Positions 31,279 through 34,309 of a stretch of DNA of 34,309 nucleotides are shown piece by piece; position 1 is the first letter of the stretch, and each line of letters starts with the position of its first letter. The notes under the pieces were generated by a model. That model saw nothing but the letters and a program-made list of their open reading frames with translations, did no database searches and was not told the origin of the DNA. This DNA comes from an uncultured Porphyromonadaceae bacterium (GTDB taxonomy: Bacteria; Bacteroidota; Bacteroidia; Bacteroidales; Muribaculaceae), in contig CAMWQB010000017.1 in NCBI GenBank assembly GCA_947176295.1, positions 1 to 34,309 on the forward strand, written 5' to 3'. The translations under genes were made by a program, and so were the position numbers.

Positions 31279-31824
31279 TTAGAAGGGATGCGATGGACGA
31301 CGCAGCCTCTTTGTCCGCGTGTGCTTTATCCCCTTGATTTCCTCTGCCGCTTCGTTCGCCTTCCCAAGCCAGTTGCCCGCCGCATCCGGATGTGTGATGC
31401 TCAGCCAGTCGTAGATAGCCCGTGCAACCATAAACTCATGGATAAGACGGTTCAGCAGCTCAAGTGTGGTGCGCGACATCGTCGCCGGAACGCTCAGCTC
31501 GATTGTGTAGTCATCCGGAAAGTTCAGCCTGTTGCAGATCTCCTCGTCATCCCCTACAGCCTCCTTCGTGTAGGGATACAGCATTTCTATGGCCTTGGCG
31601 TGGACCAGACTTAACGTCCGACCCACGCGGTCCACATTCCCTTCCTCGCATATCTCGACGAGAGTGTGTTGCGCGTGTTGATTCTCCTCGCCCCACACGT
31701 GCCCCTCGATGTACGCGCAGTTTTTTATATCGTACAGCAGTTGCTCGCGATTGAACACAAGGCGCGCTTTCTTGCTCCCGGCATCCACGCCGCTGCAACC
31801 TCCCGCACATCCCATATGATACAT
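31279..31824 (-). CDS. Related small phage protein 3 of 3 (paralogue array), stop codon on the TTA of the MITE
   Basis: 181 aa. Shares the layout of the two upstream proteins: central LPS/FPDDYTIELSVPATMS strand, a helix with LLNRLIHEFMVARAIYDW, then a tail with HPDAAGNWLGKANEAAEEIK and a basic Pro-containing end (RLRRPSHPF), corresponding to RPTRPTY in the paralogues. The N-terminus (MYHMGCAGGCSGVDAGSKK) is Gly/Cys-rich and may be a later start or a modified end. Its TAA is the TTA target duplication of the MITE. It starts 3 bp after the previous gene, so all three are one leftward operon. Function not known; phage structural role inferred. Confidence 0.65.
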   Translation of the reverse strand: MYHMGCAGGCSGVDAGSKKARLVFNREQLLYDIKNCAYIEGHVWGEENQHAQHTLVEICEEGNVDRVGRTLSLVHAKAIEMLYPYTKEAVGDDEEICNRLNFPDDYTIELSVPATMSRTTLELLNRLIHEFMVARAIYDWLSITHPDAAGNWLGKANEAAEEIKGIKHTRTKRLRRPSHPF

Positions 31825-31827
31825 CCC

Positions 31828-32340
31828 TTAGTCTTTATAGGTGGGACGGGTAGGGCGCTCCCGCTTGTAGAGCGCCTGCTTTGCCCGGTCAAGGGCATCA
31901 GAAGCCAGGTTCGCATAGTTCTGCGCATCCTCCTTGTCCGTTATCACAAACCACTCCGAGAGAGTCCGGTCCACAATATATTCATGGAGCATGCCCCCCA
32001 GGCTGTCGCACGCCGAGTTGTTGAAGTTCGACGGCAGGCGGAACGTCAGCGTCAGTTGATCGCCGTCTTCCACGGCCTTGTTGATGCGGTTGTTCGAGGT
32101 CGATCCATCCTCGTGCAGATACTCTCCCAGCTCAACCTTAAGATGCGAGAACGCATTGCTGATCGACCGAAGTATCTGATAGGAGTGCTCATCGTCTTCG
32201 CTTGCCTGCATGTAGGCCGTCGAGCGGTAGTCCTTACCCTCCGCATTCCGAGCTTGTCCCGTCAGGTGCGACTTGTTCATCACGTCAAACTTGATTTCCT
32301 TCGACTCAAGTGTTACGGTTATGCTTTTCTTCTGTTCCAT
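31828..32340 (-). CDS. Related small phage protein 2 of 3 (RPTRPTY tail)
   Basis: 170 aa. Begins ITVTLESKEIKFDVMNKSHL, a beta-rich part; then SISNAFSHLKVELGEYL, a strand region LTLTFRLPSNFN, a helix around LGGMLHEYIVDRTLSEWFVI, and a C-terminal helix ending RERPTRPTYKD. The tail motif RPTRPTY is shared with the next upstream protein, and helices correspond, so they are paralogues. Adjacent genes are 3 bp and 24 bp away. No family recognised. Leftward lysis/late region; a virion role is plausible. Confidence 0.65.
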   Translation of the reverse strand: MEQKKSITVTLESKEIKFDVMNKSHLTGQARNAEGKDYRSTAYMQASEDDEHSYQILRSISNAFSHLKVELGEYLHEDGSTSNNRINKAVEDGDQLTLTFRLPSNFNNSACDSLGGMLHEYIVDRTLSEWFVITDKEDAQNYANLASDALDRAKQALYKRERPTRPTYKD

Positions 32341-32364
32341 ATTTTTTGCTTCTTCCTTGTGTGT

Positions 32365-32841
32365 TTAGTCATTATAGGTCGGGCGCGTCGGCCGCTTCTT
32401 GTACACTGCCTTCCGGTGGATGTCTTCCAGAAGTGTCGACGCCTTGTCGGCGTACTCCCCGGCCTCGCCTTTGTTGGTGTAGACATACCATTTCGCCGCG
32501 ATGTTGTGTACGAAGAAACTGAACAGGCTCTGGCGCATGCTCGGCAGAAGGGCCTCGTCAAACGATTTCGACACCTCAAGACGCACCTCGTAGTCCGCCT
32601 GAGGCACTGGACCCTCCGCCCTTGAACTCCCGCCTTCGTATGCCACCAGACCGATCAGCTCCTGGCTTAGATCCGCACGGCTCTCCTCCCAGAATCTTTC
32701 CAGATGGCTTTCATCCTCGTCCACCGTCGATATCCTTTGATAGGCCTTCGCGTCGCTGTCCATCTTCCCCCCTGTGTACGCCGTGGTTATTCCTACCTCG
32801 CGCATCACTGCTCCCTTGCTGATTGTTAGTGTTATCTCCAT
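32365..32841 (-). CDS. Related small phage protein 1 of 3 (RPTRPTY tail)
   Basis: 158 aa. Same layout as the other two: an N-terminal beta part (EITLTISKGAVMREVGITTAY), a charged region with DEDESHLERFWEESRADL, a strand YEVRLEVSKSF, a helix SMRQSLFSFFVHNIAAKWYVY and a tail with KRPTRPTYND. The duplication of about 150-residue units suggests gene amplification of one ancestral protein. It starts 1 bp downstream of the DUF6808 stop, so it is part of the same leftward operon. Function unknown. Confidence 0.65.
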   Translation of the reverse strand: MEITLTISKGAVMREVGITTAYTGGKMDSDAKAYQRISTVDEDESHLERFWEESRADLSQELIGLVAYEGGSSRAEGPVPQADYEVRLEVSKSFDEALLPSMRQSLFSFFVHNIAAKWYVYTNKGEAGEYADKASTLLEDIHRKAVYKKRPTRPTYND

Positions 32842-32842
32842 C

Positions 32843-33361
32843 TCAAAAACTGATTATTGAATACGTTATGCTTATTCCCACATACGGCTGCAGTCCCTGA
32901 GGCGTGTACCCGTACCCTATCGTCGGCCCTATATGCCACCGCTTGGGTGGCTTCCTTTCCTTCTGTATCACAATCGTCGTGGGTGCATACACCCGGAGGC
33001 TGTCCAGCCGGGGATCTATCGGGCCGCTTACCCATGCCTCGTAGGTGCTGTCCCCGTAGTGCCGTTGCACCACCGGCAAGAGGACGTCGGCGCTGTCCCT
33101 GCTACATCGTGGCTCTCCTCCGGCACTCGAGCCTGCCTCGGGGGCTTGGGCAACGGTGGCTCGTTCGTAGCGGACAACTATGCTGTCCCGTGCCACGGGC
33201 ACATAGTAGGGGATAGTGTCGTAGTAGGTCGCACGCGTTTCCGAGACCGAGGCCGCGTCCACGCCTGGCGGCATGGCATCCCGGCGCCCATACAGCATCC
33301 CGCCGGCAAAACATGCTGCCATAATCGCAAAAATCATCAATATCGGTAGTGTCTTTTTCAT
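32843..33361 (-). CDS. DUF6808-like membrane-anchored protein, possible spanin-like
   Basis: 172 aa. One N-terminal transmembrane helix (ILMIFAIMAACFAGGMLYG) places the rest in the periplasm; it then has a Pro/Tyr-rich low-complexity segment and a conserved C-terminal beta region (RWHIGPTIGYGYTPQGLQPYVGISITYSI), typical of DUF6808 in Bacteroidetes phages. It lies between DUF5675 and the paralogue array and overlaps DUF5675 by 4 nt. Membrane anchoring next to a holin and DUF5675 suggests a spanin-like or lysis-associated role; no experiment supports this. Confidence 0.75.
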   Translation of the reverse strand: MKKTLPILMIFAIMAACFAGGMLYGRRDAMPPGVDAASVSETRATYYDTIPYYVPVARDSIVVRYERATVAQAPEAGSSAGGEPRCSRDSADVLLPVVQRHYGDSTYEAWVSGPIDPRLDSLRVYAPTTIVIQKERKPPKRWHIGPTIGYGYTPQGLQPYVGISITYSIISF

Positions 33362-33771
33362 ACGCTTCGAACTGTTATGAAGTTATCCTCCCCGCGCTGC
33401 TGAGCTTCCAGAAGCCGTTCCGTCAGCTCCTTCTCATACCGCGTCGAGTTCACCACACGGCCTATCACCCTGTTCTCTCCGGGCAGGATGCATCCCGCTG
33501 TGTCTGCCGACGTGTTCCCCCGGTGGATCAGAACCCCCTCGAAGTGGGGCACCCTCAGCAGGCGAGGCAGCAGACGCTTGAATTTCGGTGAGATGTTCAC
33601 AACTATCTCATACCTCCCTTCAGGTATAGCCGTAGCTCCGGGTACCTTCGCCTCCTTGCTCAGGTCGCGAACCGGGTCTTCCAGCGTATCGCAATACTTT
33701 ACCCCGTCCACAAACATCCGGCCTATAGTATAATTCGCACGCTTGGCATAGCGCTCTAATATCAATTCCAT
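33358..33771 (-). CDS. DUF5675 protein (phage lysis-region)
   Basis: 137 aa with the DUF5675 pattern: LERYAKRANYTIGRMFVDG, then CDTLEDPVRDL, AIPEGRYEIVV, and HFEGVLIHRGNTSADTAGCIL, where the His-Arg-Gly-Asn and Cys motif resembles the L,D-transpeptidase-like HxGx...C arrangement. DUF5675 genes are common in Bacteroidetes phage lysis regions. The His/Cys pattern suggests peptidoglycan-related activity, but this is inference. It overlaps DUF6808 by 4 nt and is 1 bp from the holin-like gene: one leftward operon. Confidence 0.82.
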   Translation of the reverse strand: MELILERYAKRANYTIGRMFVDGVKYCDTLEDPVRDLSKEAKVPGATAIPEGRYEIVVNISPKFKRLLPRLLRVPHFEGVLIHRGNTSADTAGCILPGENRVIGRVVNSTRYEKELTERLLEAQQRGEDNFITVRSV

Positions 33772-33772
33772 C

Positions 33773-34210
33773 TCAGATCCTTTCTCCTTTCAATTGTGCT
33801 ATTATCTTCCGTGCGTCCTTCTCGTGTGCACAGTCCATTATGCTCTTTATTATGTCCGGAAGTTCCGAGCTGTGGCTCTGACGGCGTCGCGCATGTTCAA
33901 ACATCGACTTCGCTTCCACAACTATCAGCCCCACCCCGAAAAGTATCGCCACGAAAGGCATCAGGTAGAAGCTGAAAAAATACCCAAGACAATCCACCAG
34001 AAACCCTATCACCACAAAGCGGAAATATTCGCTCATCTTCGCTATCGTCGCCCTCAGCTTGTGAGAATGCACCCGCTCGTGGGTCTTTCTCGCTGTGTGA
34101 ACTCCGTCCCACAGATCAAGCATTATTGCCACGATTACAAACAGACACACCGCCAGGAAAACGCCCAGAAACAGCTTGAATTTTTCTATAGATATGATTG
34201 ATTCCATCAT
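33773..34210 (-). CDS. Holin-like phage membrane protein
   Basis: 145 aa. Three or so hydrophobic segments: residues ~13-30 (LFLGVFLAVCLFVIVAIML), ~66-85 (FRFVVIGFLVDCLGYFFSF) and ~86-102 (LMPFVAILFGVGLIVV), with LDLWDGVHTARKTHERVH between the first two, typical of the phage holin-4-like family. The C-terminal tail is charged (HARRRQSHSSELPD). It is first in the visible leftward lysis operon, upstream of DUF5675. Confidence 0.78.
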   Translation of the reverse strand: MMESIISIEKFKLFLGVFLAVCLFVIVAIMLDLWDGVHTARKTHERVHSHKLRATIAKMSEYFRFVVIGFLVDCLGYFFSFYLMPFVAILFGVGLIVVEAKSMFEHARRRQSHSSELPDIIKSIMDCAHEKDARKIIAQLKGERI

Positions 34211-34247
34211 GTAAGGTATTCCTTCATTTTCTTAATACGTGTACTTT

Positions 34248-34309
34248 TTATTCAGCGCCCCGGGCCTCGAGATTCGCCACGGCGCGGGCCTTGCAGGCCT
34301 CGACGTAGG
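34248..34309 (-). CDS. Partial leftward phage gene, C-terminal end only
   Basis: The last 19 codons of a leftward gene run in from the right edge, ending with YVEACKARAVANLEARGAE and a TAA at 34250-34248. Too short to identify; Ala/Glu/Arg-rich helical end. The gap to the holin-like gene is 37 bp. Confidence 0.5.
   Translation of the reverse strand, partial: YVEACKARAVANLEARGAE

Larger units (their letters stand above)
9044..34309. mobile_element. Prophage-like element (left end present, right end outside the window)
   Basis: The left boundary is the tRNA 3' fragment. Inside are a S24 repressor with divergent Cro-like gene, RecT, a RecE-like nuclease, a SNF2 ATPase, a DnaC-like loader, three methyltransferases, a LamG protein, a large putative virion protein, DUF5675 and a holin-like protein. 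Early genes run rightward to 31000; lysis-type and later genes run leftward from the right. Integrase, terminase, portal and capsid genes are not in view. The visible length is about 25.3 kb. Confidence 0.85.

Overview
The window looks like a GC-rich member of the order Bacteroidales. The evidence is the sigma-ABfr-type promoters (TTTG / TAnnTTTG), the lack of strong Shine-Dalgarno sites and the protein families present (Bacteroidetes EF-P, receiver-PPDK fusion, DUF4494, DUF6291, DUF5675, DUF6808). A Muribaculaceae-like host is a guess only. Bases 1-60 are C/G homopolymer-rich and look like a degraded contig edge.

Region A, about 1-9044, is host chromosome: a truncated dipeptidyl-peptidase IV, a coiled-coil protein and a 992-aa receiver/pyruvate-phosphate-dikinase-like protein, all leftward; then rightward efp; then a leftward patatin/Omp85-type phospholipase. 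Between the patatin promoter and the rest of the window lie a tRNA terminator and only the 3' end of a tRNA gene (probably Thr, CGT). This is the signature of an element integrated into a tRNA 3' end. The 5' part of the tRNA and the integrase should lie beyond the right edge.

Region B, 9044 to at least 34309, is a prophage-like element of more than 25 kb with no detectable integrase in view. (i) A leftward, AT-richer lysogeny operon (11712 to 9296) has an S24-type repressor followed by five small genes, four of them membrane-bound or exported; two of those share a His/Cys metal-site-like pattern. (ii) A compact switch (11743-11833) has two mirror-image promoters facing each other inside nested palindromes. 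(iii) Rightward early genes comprise a Cro-like protein, small ORFs, three tRNA-like genes with abnormal features, RecT, a seven-copy 13-17 bp repeat array, a coiled-coil protein, a RecE-like PD-(D/E)XK nuclease, a SNF2-family ATPase, DUF4494, a frameshifted DUF1064 gene, a DUF6291 protein and a DnaC-like loader. (iv) A more AT-rich cargo stretch (21.0-24.2 kb) of small unknown genes, some visibly broken, leads into three DNA methyltransferases (class I, Dam-like N6A, C5-cytosine) with no restriction enzyme. (v) Rightward putative virion genes include a LamG protein with an AT-rich core and a 941-aa protein, ending in a terminator hairpin and a 196-bp quasi-palindromic MITE-like element flanked by TTA. 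(vi) Convergent leftward genes comprise three related small proteins, a DUF6808 membrane-anchored protein, DUF5675 and a holin-like protein, with a further gene running off the right edge.

The recombination (RecE/RecT), helicase-loader and methyltransferase genes fit phage replication and protection from host restriction. The lysis-type genes at the right fit a complete temperate phage rather than a conjugative element. No capsid, portal, terminase or integrase gene is visible, so the assembly and integration modules must lie to the right.
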